Shown: positions 15,487 to 24,408, counted from the first letter of the stretch. The stretch: 64,000 nucleotides of DNA from Nocardia sp. alder85J (GCF_020176955.2 NZ_JAIUCZ020000004.1:496001-560000); one strand, 5' to 3'. Translations and numbers: made by a program. The notes: a model not told the origin generated them from the sequence alone.

Positions 15487-16551
15487 TCAGTACGCCGTCG
15501 GCGGCGTGGTGCGAGTCTGGTTGGGGTAGAGGAGGTTTTGGATCTCGGGGTCGTCGTGGTCGAAGGCTGCTTCGTTGCAGGGCTGCTCGGTGCTGGTGTG
15601 GTAGGCGATTCGCGGGCCGCGTTCGGGGAGATCGGCCAGCCGTAGCCGCTCGGGGACAGCATCGCCGCCGTCGGCCGTCCATAATCCCCGCACCGGGCCT
15701 GCCGGGCCGTCGGGATGGGCCAGGTCGCGGCTGGTCGTCGCGATCACCAGACCGGGACTGTAGCTGCTGCCGAGCGCGCGACTCAGCACGGCTCGTAGCC
15801 CGGTCTCGCGGCGGGCCGAATGCACCGAGAACAGAAGGATCCAGAACTTGTCGGTCGGGAACCGTTGATAGTCAGCGAGTTTGGCGGTCACGGTCTTCAA
15901 CGACTCTGTGCCGGTGTCATATTCGAGGAAGAACCGCACCACGCGGCCATGCTGTTCCCAGCACCCGTAGCCATCGGGATGGAGTTGGTCCTCGCCGGAG
16001 GCGTGGGTCCAGAACATCTCGGCGCATTGGCGCTCGGACCACCACTGGGTCAGCCCCTGCACCGAATCCGGCACCACCGGATCGCGACGGCGAGCCCGGT
16101 TGCGGTGGGCGGCCAGGGCAGCGAAGAACCCGTTCACACCCAGCCGGTGGCCGAGCATCGGCGAGCACGCCAGCCGCTCCAGCTCCAGCGCGTACTTGGC
16201 CGGTGTGGGCGGGGTCTGCGCGCGCGCAGCCGCGATCAGGCGCGCGCCGGCGTATCCGAGCGCGTGCCGTGTCTGGCTGGTGCCGCCGCCGTAGAGGGAC
16301 TCGCGGAAGGCGAACAGCATGCCCATCTCCCGCAGCTTGCGCAGCCGATCCTGCGCGCGGCGCACCGAGGCGAACTCCAGCGCCGCGATCTGGTCGGTGG
16401 TGAACACCTTGTGCTCGGAAAGCAAGACCAGCAGGCGCCGGTCACGATCGAGCAGGCGAAACCATGCACCCGCGTCCTGATGCCCGCCCCGATGCACACT
16501 ACGCTCGCCACGCCGCCCGCCGGGGGAGTACGTCCGAGTTCTAGTACTCAT
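15487..16551 (-). CDS. Replication-relaxation family protein
   Basis: About 354 residues from ATG 16551. The N-terminal winged-helix region (LLVLLSEHKVFTTDQIAAL, ASVRRAQDRLRKLREMG) and the middle VRFFLEYDTGTESLKTVTAKL match the actinobacterial Replic_Relax family (PF13814) carried on conjugative plasmids and integrative elements, where it is thought to act in DNA relaxation/replication. An upstream frame extension of 61 residues is rejected because the start overlaps the preceding small ORF as ATGA. No relaxase, FtsK/Tra or integrase lies in the window, so the element looks decayed. Confidence 0.8.
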   Translation of the reverse strand: MSTRTRTYSPGGRRGERSVHRGGHQDAGAWFRLLDRDRRLLVLLSEHKVFTTDQIAALEFASVRRAQDRLRKLREMGMLFAFRESLYGGGTSQTRHALGYAGARLIAAARAQTPPTPAKYALELERLACSPMLGHRLGVNGFFAALAAHRNRARRRDPVVPDSVQGLTQWWSERQCAEMFWTHASGEDQLHPDGYGCWEQHGRVVRFFLEYDTGTESLKTVTAKLADYQRFPTDKFWILLFSVHSARRETGLRAVLSRALGSSYSPGLVIATTSRDLAHPDGPAGPVRGLWTADGGDAVPERLRLADLPERGPRIAYHTSTEQPCNEAAFDHDDPEIQNLLYPNQTRTTPPTAY

Positions 16552-16772
16552 TCTGGAATCCGTTCCATTGCCTCGAATACGTGCTCGACCGGCCCGAATG
16601 TGCTTGCCGTAACCGGCGTTTGGGGCGGCGGCGGCCATAGGACGCCGAGCATCCGCCACCCCATCCGCGCCACCAACCGCCACCCCAGCCGCAGCCCTGC
16701 TGTCATCGCGGCCGATCAGCCACACTGGATCCACAGCGTCCGGTCACGGCGATCCGAAATTACGGTACTCAT
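16548..16772 (-). pseudogene. Small ORF interrupted by an in-frame TGA
   Basis: The frame opens at ATG 16772, overlapping the stop of the zinc-ribbon gene (ATGA) and behind GGGAGG. It runs 18 codons (MSTVISDRRDRTLWIQCG), meets TGA at 16716-16718, and continues in the same frame through ATG 16706 for 52 more codons to a TGA that overlaps the start of the replication-relaxation gene. Both ends keep coupling overlaps, which suggests one ancestral gene of about 74 codons with a nonsense mutation, or two tiny coupled ORFs. Product unknown. Confidence 0.55.
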
Positions 16773-16957
16773 CCCAGCGCACCTCCCACCCGGTGCAAGT
16801 CGCTCAAATCGCAGGAGGCACAGGCGAATACATGCGAACCGATCGCCGACCGGCCAACCGGCACATGCGCAACGCGGATGGGGAGGTAGTCAGCTCCGCA
16901 CACCACGCAGGCCAACCCATCGGCCTGCAACCAGGTCATGATCTGTTCGGCATTCAC
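16769..16957 (-). CDS. Small zinc-ribbon protein (62 aa)
   Basis: Starts at GTG 16957. Two CxxC knuckles (ACVVCGAD and FACASCDL) spaced by about 27 residues form a treble-clef/zinc-ribbon pattern. Short proteins like this are common in actinobacterial integrative elements, and it is coupled by ATGA to the next ORF and to the replication-relaxation gene beyond. Role unknown. Confidence 0.6.
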   Translation of the reverse strand: MNAEQIMTWLQADGLACVVCGADYLPIRVAHVPVGRSAIGSHVFACASCDLSDLHRVGGALG

Positions 16958-17097
16958 TGCGCACCGCCGGAGCGACGCCGCCGAACGATATCAACAGTGG
17001 CGGAAACCAGCAGTTCATGACGGGTACGGTTACGTGCAGATGCTATACGTGCCGCGCCGGGGGAACGAGTCCCGCGCACCTCGGTGCGGGATGTCTT

Positions 17098-17170
17098 GCG
17101 CCTGTAGCTCAACCGACAGAGCGCCTGGTTACGAGCCAGGAGGCTGGGGGTTCGAATCCTCTCGGGCGCC
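17098..17170 (+). tRNA. tRNA-Arg (ACG)
   Basis: Acceptor GCGCCTG/CGGGCGC (one T-G pair), D stem GCTC/GAGC, anticodon stem CCTGG/CCAGG around TTACGAG (anticodon ACG, read as ICG), T arm GGGGG-TTCGAAT-CCTCT. The base at the discriminator position is C, unusual for tRNA-Arg. No encoded CCA. It marks the right side of the island and is a plausible integration site, but no att direct repeat was found at the left. Confidence 0.88.
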
Positions 17171-17305
17171 GGTGAATCCGCCTGCTCCGGGTGCCGGAAC
17201 GCGCCGCAGGCCCCCGTGCCCGAGGGTGGACGACCGGTACAGTGGCGTTACCGCGCATCGAGAGTTCCGTCGCAGCGGGCGACGCCGCCGGAGAAAGACT
17301 GGATC

Positions 17306-18130
17306 ATGAGTTCGACCGACGTCGTTTTGCCCACCTATTTCGTCTCCCACGGTGGCGGCCCCTGGCCCTGGATCGAGGACCGGTTCCCGGGCGATCTGAG
17401 CAAGCTGCGGGCCTCGCTGGAGGCGATCCCCGTCGAGCTCGGTGCGAAACCCCGTGCGGTGCTGGTGATCTCCGGGCACTGGGAGGAAACCACGTTCACC
17501 GTGCAGACCCACCCGCGGCCGCCGATGTACTACGACTACGGTGGCTTTCCCGAATTCACCTACCACATCCGGTATCCGGTGCCGGGCTCGCCGGACGTGG
17601 CCGAGCGCGTGCAGGAGTTGCTGCGCGGGGCCGGTATCGCGGTCCGTGCCGACGTGCGGCGCGGCTTCGACCACGGCACCTTCGCCCCGCTGTTCGTGAT
17701 GTACCCGGACGCCGACGTGCCGATCCTGCAACTGTCGCTGACCTCGGACTACGACCCCGCCGCGCACCTGGCCGCGGGCCGGGCGCTGGCCCCGCTGCGC
17801 CGCGAGGGCGTCCTCATCGTCGGCAGCGGATTCAGCTACCACAATCTGCGCCGCTTCGGTCCCGACGCGGCGCGCGCGTCCAGCGAATTCGAGGACTGGC
17901 TGACCCGGACCGTCGTGTACTCCACCCCCGAACAGCGCGTCGAGGGTTTGCTGGCCTGGGATCGGGCGCCGAGCGCGCGTGACAGCCACCCCGCCGAGGA
18001 CCATCTGATCCCGCTGATGGTCGCGGTCGGCGCCGCCGAAGCGGATCCGGCGACCCGGATCTACTACGAGAACGACTTCATGGGCAGCGTGACCTCGGCC
18101 AGCTACCGGCTCGGAGCCGTACCCGGATAG
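17306..18130 (+). CDS. LigB-family extradiol dioxygenase (DODA/YgiD-like)
   Basis: 274 residues from ATG 17306 (GGAG upstream). Class III extradiol dioxygenase features are present: VSHGGGPW near the N terminus, VISGHWEE, a strand with YYDYGGFPEFTY, FDHGTFAPL and the histidine in SARDSHPAEDHLIPL. These supply the non-haem Fe/Zn ligands and acid-base histidines that open catechols such as DOPA. It is a stand-alone gene; the start is 130 bp after the tRNA. The in vivo substrate is unknown. Confidence 0.88.
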   Translation: MSSTDVVLPTYFVSHGGGPWPWIEDRFPGDLSKLRASLEAIPVELGAKPRAVLVISGHWEETTFTVQTHPRPPMYYDYGGFPEFTYHIRYPVPGSPDVAERVQELLRGAGIAVRADVRRGFDHGTFAPLFVMYPDADVPILQLSLTSDYDPAAHLAAGRALAPLRREGVLIVGSGFSYHNLRRFGPDAARASSEFEDWLTRTVVYSTPEQRVEGLLAWDRAPSARDSHPAEDHLIPLMVAVGAAEADPATRIYYENDFMGSVTSASYRLGAVPG

Positions 18131-18175
18131 GTCCCCCGGCTTTCGCGGCCGACGCGACGGTGTCACGATCATCCG

Positions 18176-19243
18176 GTGTCGTCCACCCCGCCGCTGCCGT
18201 CGTTCCATCGCCCCGCCCGGCCGCCGCTACCAAAGATCCGGGTGCCGGCCGCGCGGGCCGTCGTCGACTGCGCGGTCTACGTCGACGGGCAACGCCTGCC
18301 CGGACATTTCACCTATGAGGCCGCGCTGGCGGAGGTGCGCGAACGCGGCGCCGGATTCGTCTGGCTGGGATTGCACGAGCCCGACGAACAGCAGATGACC
18401 GATATCGCCGCAACGTACGGCCTGCACCCGCTGGCCGCCGAGGACGCGGTCCGCCCCCATCAGCGCCCGAAGCTGGAACGCTACGACGACACCCTGGTCG
18501 TGGCCATGCGCACCGTCACCCATGTCGAACACGACATGCGCACCGTCAGCGAGATCGTCCTGACCGGGCAGATCCTGATCTTCGTCGCCGCGGATTTCGT
18601 CGTCGCGGTGCGCCACGGCGAACATTCCGGGCTGGCCGGTGTGCGCCGGGACCTCGAGGCCGATCCCGAACGGCTGCGCCGCGGGCCGGGTGCGGTACTG
18701 CACGCCATCGCCGATTACGTGGTCGACTCCTACATCGAGGTCGCGCAGGCGGTCGAGCAGGATGTGGACGCCATGGAGGAGGAGATCTTCACTCCGGGCA
18801 CGACGATCGCCATCGAACCCATCTACCAGCTCAAGCGCGAGATCGTCGAGATGCGCCGCGCGGTGGTGCCGCTCGCGCTGCCCTTGCAGATGCTGATCCA
18901 GCCGGAGATGCCGCTGACCAAGGAGGTCCGCCGCTATCTGCGCGATGTCGCCGACCACCACACCGCCGTCACCGAGCACATCACCGTCTTCGACGAATCC
19001 CTGAGCGCGATGATCGGCGCGGCCCTGGCCAAGACCGCCGTGCAGCAGAACACCGATATGCGCAAGATCTCCGCCCTGGTCGCGATGGCCGCCGTGCCCA
19101 CGATGATCGCCGGTATCTACGGCATGAACTTCGAGCACATGCCGGAACTGCGCCAGGTCTGGGGCTACCCGGCCGCGCTCACCCTGATGGTGGTGCTGTG
19201 CGCCGGACTGCTGGTGGTCTTCCGGCGCAGCAAGTGGCTGTGA
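18176..19243 (+). CDS. corA: CorA-family Mg2+/Co2+ transporter
   Basis: 355 residues, start GTG 18176. A large cytosolic N-terminal domain with the long stalk helix (VVDSYIEVAQAVEQDVDAME) ends in two C-terminal TM helices. The first carries the selectivity signature YGMNF (GIYGMNFEHMPE) and the C terminus is basic (FRRSKWL). CorA forms a pentameric channel for Mg2+ or Co2+. The gene is 45 bp downstream of the dioxygenase; no riboswitch is seen. Confidence 0.92.
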   Translation: MSSTPPLPSFHRPARPPLPKIRVPAARAVVDCAVYVDGQRLPGHFTYEAALAEVRERGAGFVWLGLHEPDEQQMTDIAATYGLHPLAAEDAVRPHQRPKLERYDDTLVVAMRTVTHVEHDMRTVSEIVLTGQILIFVAADFVVAVRHGEHSGLAGVRRDLEADPERLRRGPGAVLHAIADYVVDSYIEVAQAVEQDVDAMEEEIFTPGTTIAIEPIYQLKREIVEMRRAVVPLALPLQMLIQPEMPLTKEVRRYLRDVADHHTAVTEHITVFDESLSAMIGAALAKTAVQQNTDMRKISALVAMAAVPTMIAGIYGMNFEHMPELRQVWGYPAALTLMVVLCAGLLVVFRRSKWL

Positions 19244-19256
19244 CCGTCCGACCGGC

Positions 19257-19889
19257 TCAGGCCGCGCCGGTCTCCCATTCGAATCCGTCCGGATCGCTGA
19301 ACGCCCCGAAACCGCTGTCGATGGCGACCCGGTGCGAGCCGCTGCCGTCGGGGGAGACGCCGGCGTCCTTGGCGGCGGCCTTGCGCCCGTAGAGCGCCAG
19401 CTTGACCGAGGAGGACGGGATGTCGAATTCGACGTACTTGCTGCCGAAGCTCTTGCCCACGGCCAGACCGTGGTCGATGTAGAACTGCTTGGTGTTCTTC
19501 ACGTTGTCGACCCCGAGGAGCACCACGAAATCGTCGATCTCCCGGTTGGCGGGCCGGGTGTCCTTCTTCGCCGAGGTGGCGACCTTCCAGAGCGTCCCGT
19601 CCGGGGCCTGGACGACACCGCCGTACCCCCAGAAACTCTTCTTGGCCGGCTTGATCGCCGTCGCACCCGCCGCGAGCGCGGTGCCCAGGAGGCTGTCGAC
19701 GGTGCCGGGCTGGGAGACCACCAGTGACAGGACGAACCCGCGGAATCCGGTCGTCGGCGCGGTGGTGGCCCTGATACGCAGCCGGTCGCCGAGACCGAAC
19801 GCGGCCTCGTAGAAGGCCGCGGCGGCTGCCGGATCGGCCGCTTCGAGGATGACGGAGTTGATGGTGGCCTGGTCGGTTGTGCTGTTCAT
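19257..19889 (-). CDS. VOC-family (glyoxalase/bleomycin-resistance-like) protein
   Basis: 210 residues with two VOC half-repeats: the first starts NSVILEAADPAAAAAFYEA and ends GGVVQAPDGTLWKVA; the second starts IDDFVVLLGVDNVKNTKQFY and ends GFGAFSDPDGFEWE. VOC proteins include lyases, dioxygenases and antibiotic-binding proteins. The metal-ligand histidines of the classical glyoxalases are not evident, so a binding role or different chemistry is possible. It is convergent with corA. Confidence 0.82.
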   Translation of the reverse strand: MNSTTDQATINSVILEAADPAAAAAFYEAAFGLGDRLRIRATTAPTTGFRGFVLSLVVSQPGTVDSLLGTALAAGATAIKPAKKSFWGYGGVVQAPDGTLWKVATSAKKDTRPANREIDDFVVLLGVDNVKNTKQFYIDHGLAVGKSFGSKYVEFDIPSSSVKLALYGRKAAAKDAGVSPDGSGSHRVAIDSGFGAFSDPDGFEWETGAA

Positions 19890-20445
19890 GTGAGCAACGC
19901 TAATTCCGGCCGGGTCACCGGTGCTTCTCGATTCCTGATCGGTTCCGCCGGGCTCCGGCGGCCTGCCCGCCGGCGGCGCCTGTCACGATGACCGCATGGC
20001 CGTGGTGCACCACCGGGACCGCATCGCCGAACTCGGCGCCGGACACCTCGTGATCCACCGGATCCTCACTGCGGCAACGACTTCGTCGCTTGGGCAGCTG
20101 TCGGCTCCGTGGCGGACGCCGGGCGGCGACACCGTTCGTGCACTGGTGGCCGGGCGCCGCGGCGCCGGATCGGCCCGGCGTGCGTGGCCGAGTGGCCGAC
20201 GCGTGATCGCGAGTCGGTGGTCTCCGCAGGCGCCCTCGGATGGTCGGACATCGTGCTGAGGGGGCCTGGCATGCACAGTCCGGGCCGCTCCGGCCCGGAC
20301 TGTGCCGGAAGATAGCTGACTAGACTCGTGGTCATGACTCGGTGTGCGCGCTGGCGGCTCGGTGTGGAACGTACGGGGTTCCGCCCCAGCCGTCGGGGGC
20401 CTTCGACCGAGCGTCGACGTGCCCGGATGGGCGGTTGAGTGGGCC
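19890..20445. other. Intergenic region with an unassigned ORF
   Basis: About 550 bp between the divergent VOC and PknK-like genes. An ORF at 19996-20259 (87 codons, MAVVHHRDRIAELGAGHL...) ends 14 bp before a perfect hairpin, as a gene would, but its C-terminal half has shadow-like arginine/serine-rich composition. It may be a decayed gene. Confidence 0.35.
20273..20305. terminator. Perfect 15-bp hairpin
   Basis: GCACAGTCCGGGCCG, CTC loop, CGGCCCGGACTGTGC. It is very stable, has no T-tract and lies upstream of the PknK-like gene. No confident gene ends just before it. Confidence 0.6.
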
Positions 20446-23400
20446 ATGATCTCCGACGGCGCGCTGGAAGCCACTCAGCCCTGGGGCACACCCGATATTG
20501 CCGAAGAGTTGCTGATCGCCGGATTCGAGGAGGTCGAGGAGTTCGGCCGCGGCGGCTTCGGGGTGGTCTTCCGGGCGGTGGAGCAGCCGCTGGGCCGGGT
20601 TGTGGCGGTCGAAGTGCGGGCCGCGGCGCTCGACGAGGCCGGGCAGGACCGGTTCCTGCGGGAGCAGCGGGCGGTGAACCGGATCTCCGGGCATCCGCAC
20701 ATCGTGCCGGTGTTGCGGATCGGTATCACCGGCTCGGGACGGCCGTTGCTGGTCGTGCCGTTCCACGCTCGCGGCTCGCTGGAGCGGCGGATCCACGACG
20801 AGGGGGCGTTGCCGTGGGCGGAGACGCTGTCGATCGGCGTGAAGCTGGCCGGTGCGCTGGCCACGGCGCACGCCGCGGGCATCGTGCACGGCGCGGTACA
20901 TCCCGCGAACATCCTGATCAGCGATTACGGCGAGCCGCAACTGGGCGACTTCGGCCTGGCCGGCGATCCCGGCGCGGCGCACGCGGCGGGGATCGGGCAG
21001 CCCACGTATCTCGCGCCGGAGGTGCTGCGCGGGGAACCCGCCACCGCGGCCGCCGACGTGTACGGCCTCGGCGCGGTGCTGTTCACCGCGCTCGCCGGAT
21101 ATCCGGCCTTCGCCGCGACGGACGGCGAATCCCTTGCCGCGCAATTCGATCGGATCTGCGCCGAACCGGTTCCGGATCTGCGCCCGGCCGGGGTTCCGGC
21201 CGCGTTGTGCTCGGCCGTGGAGGCCGCGATGGATCGCCGCCCCGGCGATCGGCCCGGTTCTGCGCTCGAATTCGGAACGCGGTTGCGCGACATCCAATTC
21301 GCCTCGGGGCTGCCGGTGGATGCGCTCGTCTCGGCCGAAGCGCGGGTCGAGCGGCCGCCGCGCCCGCCGACGCCGGTGACCCGGTACCGGCCGCCCACCG
21401 CGGCACACCGCCTGGTGTCCCGGCCGCGCCTGTTGCGGACGCTGCGCGAGGGACAGCCGCGGCGCCTGGTCCTCATCCACGCGCCGCCCGGATACGGCAA
21501 GAGCACCCTGGCCGCCCAGTGGGCCGCCGCACTGGAGGCCGAGAACGTCCCGGTCGCCTGGCTGAACGTGATACCCGACGACAACAACCTCACCTGGGCC
21601 CTGACCCGGCTGGTGGAGGCCGTCCGCCAGGTCCACCCGAATCTGGCCGGTGAACTGGCGCTGGTGCTGGAGGAGGGTTTCCAGGACGCGGCCCGGCGGG
21701 TGCTGACCACCCTGGTCGACGAGATCCACCGCAGCGGCCGCACCGTCGCGATCGTCCTCGACGACTGGCACCACATCCACAGCGAGGAGGTCCGCGACGC
21801 GATGCGGTTCCTGCTCGACAACGGCTGTCACCACCTGCGATTGATCGTGACCAGCCGGACCTCGATGGGACTTCCGCTGGCCCGCTTGCGGGTCCGCGAC
21901 GAACTGGTCGAAATCGACGAGCGCGCACTGCGATTCGACAATGCCGAAGCGGAGCGGATGCTGCTGGACATCGGCGAACTGCCGCTGCGGCGGTCCGAGG
22001 TGGATCACCTGCGCGACACCACCGAGGGCTGGGCGGCGGCGCTGCAACTGGCCTCGCTGTCGATGCGCGGAAAGACCGACCTCACCGCGCAGATCGACCG
22101 CATCTCCGGCCACCACCACGCCATCGCCGACTACCTGATGGAGAACGTGGCCGGCGAACTCGAGCCGGAACTGCTCGAATTCCTCATGAAAACCGCTGTG
22201 CCCGACACCGTCTGCGCCGATCTGGCCGAGGCGCTGACCGGCGCCCCCGGCGCGCAGGAACTGCTGGAGGAGGTCCGCCGCCGAGATCTGTTCCTGCGCA
22301 GCGTGGACGACGATCTGCGCTGGTTCCGCTACCACAGCCTGTTCGCGGATTTCCTGCGCCACCGGCTGACCCGGCAGCATCCCGAGGCGACGGCCCGGCT
22401 GCACGCGACCGCCGCCGGCTGGTTCGCCGAACACGACATGCTCATCGAGGCGGTCGATCACAGCCTCGCCGCCGGCGATCCCGAACGCGCGCTGGGCCTG
22501 ATCGCCGATCGCGCGGACGGACTGCTCGGCGAATCCCGGATGGCCACCCTGGTCGCCCTGGTGGCCAAACTGCCACCGGCGCTGGCCGAATCCGATCCCC
22601 GCATCCAGCTCGCGGTGGCGATGGCGAATCTGCCGCTGTTCCACCTGAATTCGGTCGAGGCCGCCCGGGTGCGGGTGGAGGCGCTGCTGGCCGGCCGGCC
22701 GCGCGACGACACCACCGCGGATCTGGCGCTCGAATCCGAGATCGTGAAGGTGGGCCAGGAGCTGCAAGCGGACCGGGTCGCCGACCTGTCACCGGCGTCG
22801 AAACAACGACTGCCGCAGGTGCGGCCCTACCTCGCCGCCGTCGGGGCGCTCGCGGTGGCCACCTCGGCGTTCTTCCGATTCGATTTCGAGGAGGTGCGGC
22901 GCTGGCACGCGCTGATCCTCTCGAATCCGGCCGATCTCGGTCCGTTCATCCCGGTGCTGCGCGAGGTCATCACCGCCACGGCCGAATTCGAGCAACTCGA
23001 CATCGACGGCGCCGAGAGCACGCTGCGCGCGGCGCTGGCGATGACCCTCGAATTCGGCATGTGGCCGCGGACGAACAAATCCATCGCCGCCGCCGAACTC
23101 GCCGAACTCCTCTATCAGACAGGTCAATTCGCCGAGGCCGACGAATTGATCCCGGCCGGTGAGGATATCGAGGCGGCCCCCGTGGAAGTGCTGCTGACCG
23201 CGCACGGGACCGCGGCCCGGCTGGCCGGGGTGCGCGGTGATCTGCCGATGGCGGCGCGACTGCTCACCGAGGGACATCGAGTGGCGCACAAGCTTTCGCT
23301 GCCCCGGCTGGCGGCCCGCATGCTCAACGAGCGGATCCGGCTGGGCCTGCCGATCACCCACGACGAGCGCCGCACCCTGACGGAGCTGCCGCTGTATCGG

Positions 23401-23811
23401 GCACAGCCGGACCACATCCGCGCGGCCGCGGCGGAACTCGAACAGGATTGCGCGATCCGGGTGCTGCTCGCGGAGCGCTCGCCGGCGGCCAACCGGCAGG
23501 CCATCGTCCGCGCCGAGCGGATCGTCCGGGAGGTCGAACAGCAACCGCGCCCCCGAGCGCTGCTGGCGGCCCGGCTGCGCTACGGCAGTTGCCTGGCCGC
23601 GGGCGGCCGCACCCGGGAGGCGATCGACGAACTGGCCCCCGCGCTGTCCCGCTGCGCCGAACTGGGGCTGGTCCGGTTCGCCCTCGACAGCGGCGGCCCG
23701 GCCCTCGAGCCCATCGTCGAAACCCTGCACTGCGCACCGGATATCGGGTACCGGCGCTTCCTGCAACGGCTGCTCGACGAGCTCGGATCCGCCCGCGCCC
23801 GCGACGAGTGA
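20446..23811 (+). CDS. PknK-like STAND protein with a degenerate kinase domain (pseudokinase)
   Basis: 1121 residues from ATG 20446 (an upstream in-frame GTG at 20344 is possible). Order: kinase-like domain (about 1-290), P-loop NTPase (APPGYGKSTLA; Walker B IVLDDWHHI), helical/TPR-like MalT-type C-terminal half. Collinearity with mycobacterial PknK is high throughout. The kinase domain keeps the glycine loop FGRGGFGVVF and DFG, but the ATP-binding lysine region reads VVAVEVRA (Lys to Glu) and the catalytic loop reads VHGAVHPANILI where HRDxKPxN is expected, losing the catalytic Asp and Lys. Phosphotransfer is therefore unlikely; ATP-dependent signalling through the NTPase may remain. No C-terminal LuxR helix-turn-helix is visible. 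Confidence 0.9.
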   Translation: MISDGALEATQPWGTPDIAEELLIAGFEEVEEFGRGGFGVVFRAVEQPLGRVVAVEVRAAALDEAGQDRFLREQRAVNRISGHPHIVPVLRIGITGSGRPLLVVPFHARGSLERRIHDEGALPWAETLSIGVKLAGALATAHAAGIVHGAVHPANILISDYGEPQLGDFGLAGDPGAAHAAGIGQPTYLAPEVLRGEPATAAADVYGLGAVLFTALAGYPAFAATDGESLAAQFDRICAEPVPDLRPAGVPAALCSAVEAAMDRRPGDRPGSALEFGTRLRDIQFASGLPVDALVSAEARVERPPRPPTPVTRYRPPTAAHRLVSRPRLLRTLREGQPRRLVLIHAPPGYGKSTLAAQWAAALEAENVPVAWLNVIPDDNNLTWALTRLVEAVRQVHPNLAGELALVLEEGFQDAARRVLTTLVDEIHRSGRTVAIVLDDWHHIHSEEVRDAMRFLLDNGCHHLRLIVTSRTSMGLPLARLRVRDELVEIDERALRFDNAEAERMLLDIGELPLRRSEVDHLRDTTEGWAAALQLASLSMRGKTDLTAQIDRISGHHHAIADYLMENVAGELEPELLEFLMKTAVPDTVCADLAEALTGAPGAQELLEEVRRRDLFLRSVDDDLRWFRYHSLFADFLRHRLTRQHPEATARLHATAAGWFAEHDMLIEAVDHSLAAGDPERALGLIADRADGLLGESRMATLVALVAKLPPALAESDPRIQLAVAMANLPLFHLNSVEAARVRVEALLAGRPRDDTTADLALESEIVKVGQELQADRVADLSPASKQRLPQVRPYLAAVGALAVATSAFFRFDFEEVRRWHALILSNPADLGPFIPVLREVITATAEFEQLDIDGAESTLRAALAMTLEFGMWPRTNKSIAAAELAELLYQTGQFAEADELIPAGEDIEAAPVEVLLTAHGTAARLAGVRGDLPMAARLLTEGHRVAHKLSLPRLAARMLNERIRLGLPITHDERRTLTELPLYRAQPDHIRAAAAELEQDCAIRVLLAERSPAANRQAIVRAERIVREVEQQPRPRALLAARLRYGSCLAAGGRTREAIDELAPALSRCAELGLVRFALDSGGPALEPIVETLHCAPDIGYRRFLQRLLDELGSARARDE

Positions 23812-23815
23812 CGGC

Positions 23816-24289
23816 TCACCGTCGGTGCCGGGCCGATTCCCGGATCTGCTGGCAGGACGGGCACAGGCCGTGCAGGGTCAGGCCGCCGGTTTCCGGGAGG
23901 GCGAAGCGGCTGCCGCTGCGCGCCGCCGCCAGTGCCGTGCGCAATTGTTCCGCCGGGACCTCGTCGATCGCGCCGCAGCGGGTGCACACCGCGTGGTGGT
24001 GCGGGGTGTCGGTGAGGCCGTAGCTGGTGATGCGTTCGTCGACGACCAAGGCGTGCAGCACATTCGCCTCGACCAGCGTCGCCACCGTGCGGTACACGGT
24101 GGCGGTGTCGACCTGATGGCCGGTGCCGGACAGTAGTTGCTGGATTTGCGCGACGGTGAGGTGCCCCTGCTCCCGCGCCCCGCCCAGGGCGGTGAGGACC
24201 GCCAATCGGGGCGTGGTGCAGCGCAGTCCGTGGTCGCGCAGGACATGCCGCGGATCGAGGGTGGCGTGGAGGTGGTCGCCGCCGGTCAT
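23816..24289 (-). CDS. nur: Fur-family regulator, probably nickel sensor Nur
   Basis: 157 residues from ATG 24289. Winged-helix region VYRTVATLVEANVLHAL is typical of Fur proteins; metal-site residues appear in DTPHHHAVCTRCGAIDE and the C-terminal LCPSCQQ, giving two CxxC pairs. It is divergent from a NiCoT permease with a Nur-like box between them, so the nickel-sensing branch is preferred over Fur/Zur/PerR. The start is chosen as the first ATG downstream of the box; a longer frame from 24382 would run through the operator. Convergent with the PknK-like gene (4 bp apart). Confidence 0.85.
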   Translation of the reverse strand: MTGGDHLHATLDPRHVLRDHGLRCTTPRLAVLTALGGAREQGHLTVAQIQQLLSGTGHQVDTATVYRTVATLVEANVLHALVVDERITSYGLTDTPHHHAVCTRCGAIDEVPAEQLRTALAAARSGSRFALPETGGLTLHGLCPSCQQIRESARHRR

Positions 24290-24334
24290 ACTCCTCAGTC
24301 TGCCGCCCGGGACGCGCGTTGGCGAGTCGCGTTC

Positions 24335-24351
24335 TTGCGAATCGGTTGCAA
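24335..24351. promoter_or_regulatory. Nur box
   Basis: TTGCGA-ATCGG-TTGCAA fits the Nur consensus tTGCaa-N5-ttGCAA described in Streptomyces (from memory). It lies between the divergent nur-like gene and the NiCoT permease, 58 bp before the permease GTG. Confidence 0.75.
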
Positions 24352-24408
24352 CAAGACGGTGGTGCGGTTTACCGTCGACCATGTCGGGTTCGGCGGAGAG
24401 GACAGATC

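Noticed and set aside
16552..16734. N-terminal extension of the replication-relaxation protein to 16734
   Set aside because: The extension has low-complexity Ala/Gly/Arg composition and overlaps another ORF with coupling overlaps; ATG 16551 fits the family start.
20332..22767. Minus-strand 811-codon frame across the PknK-like gene
   Set aside because: Antisense to a collinear STAND protein; composition typical of a shadow frame.
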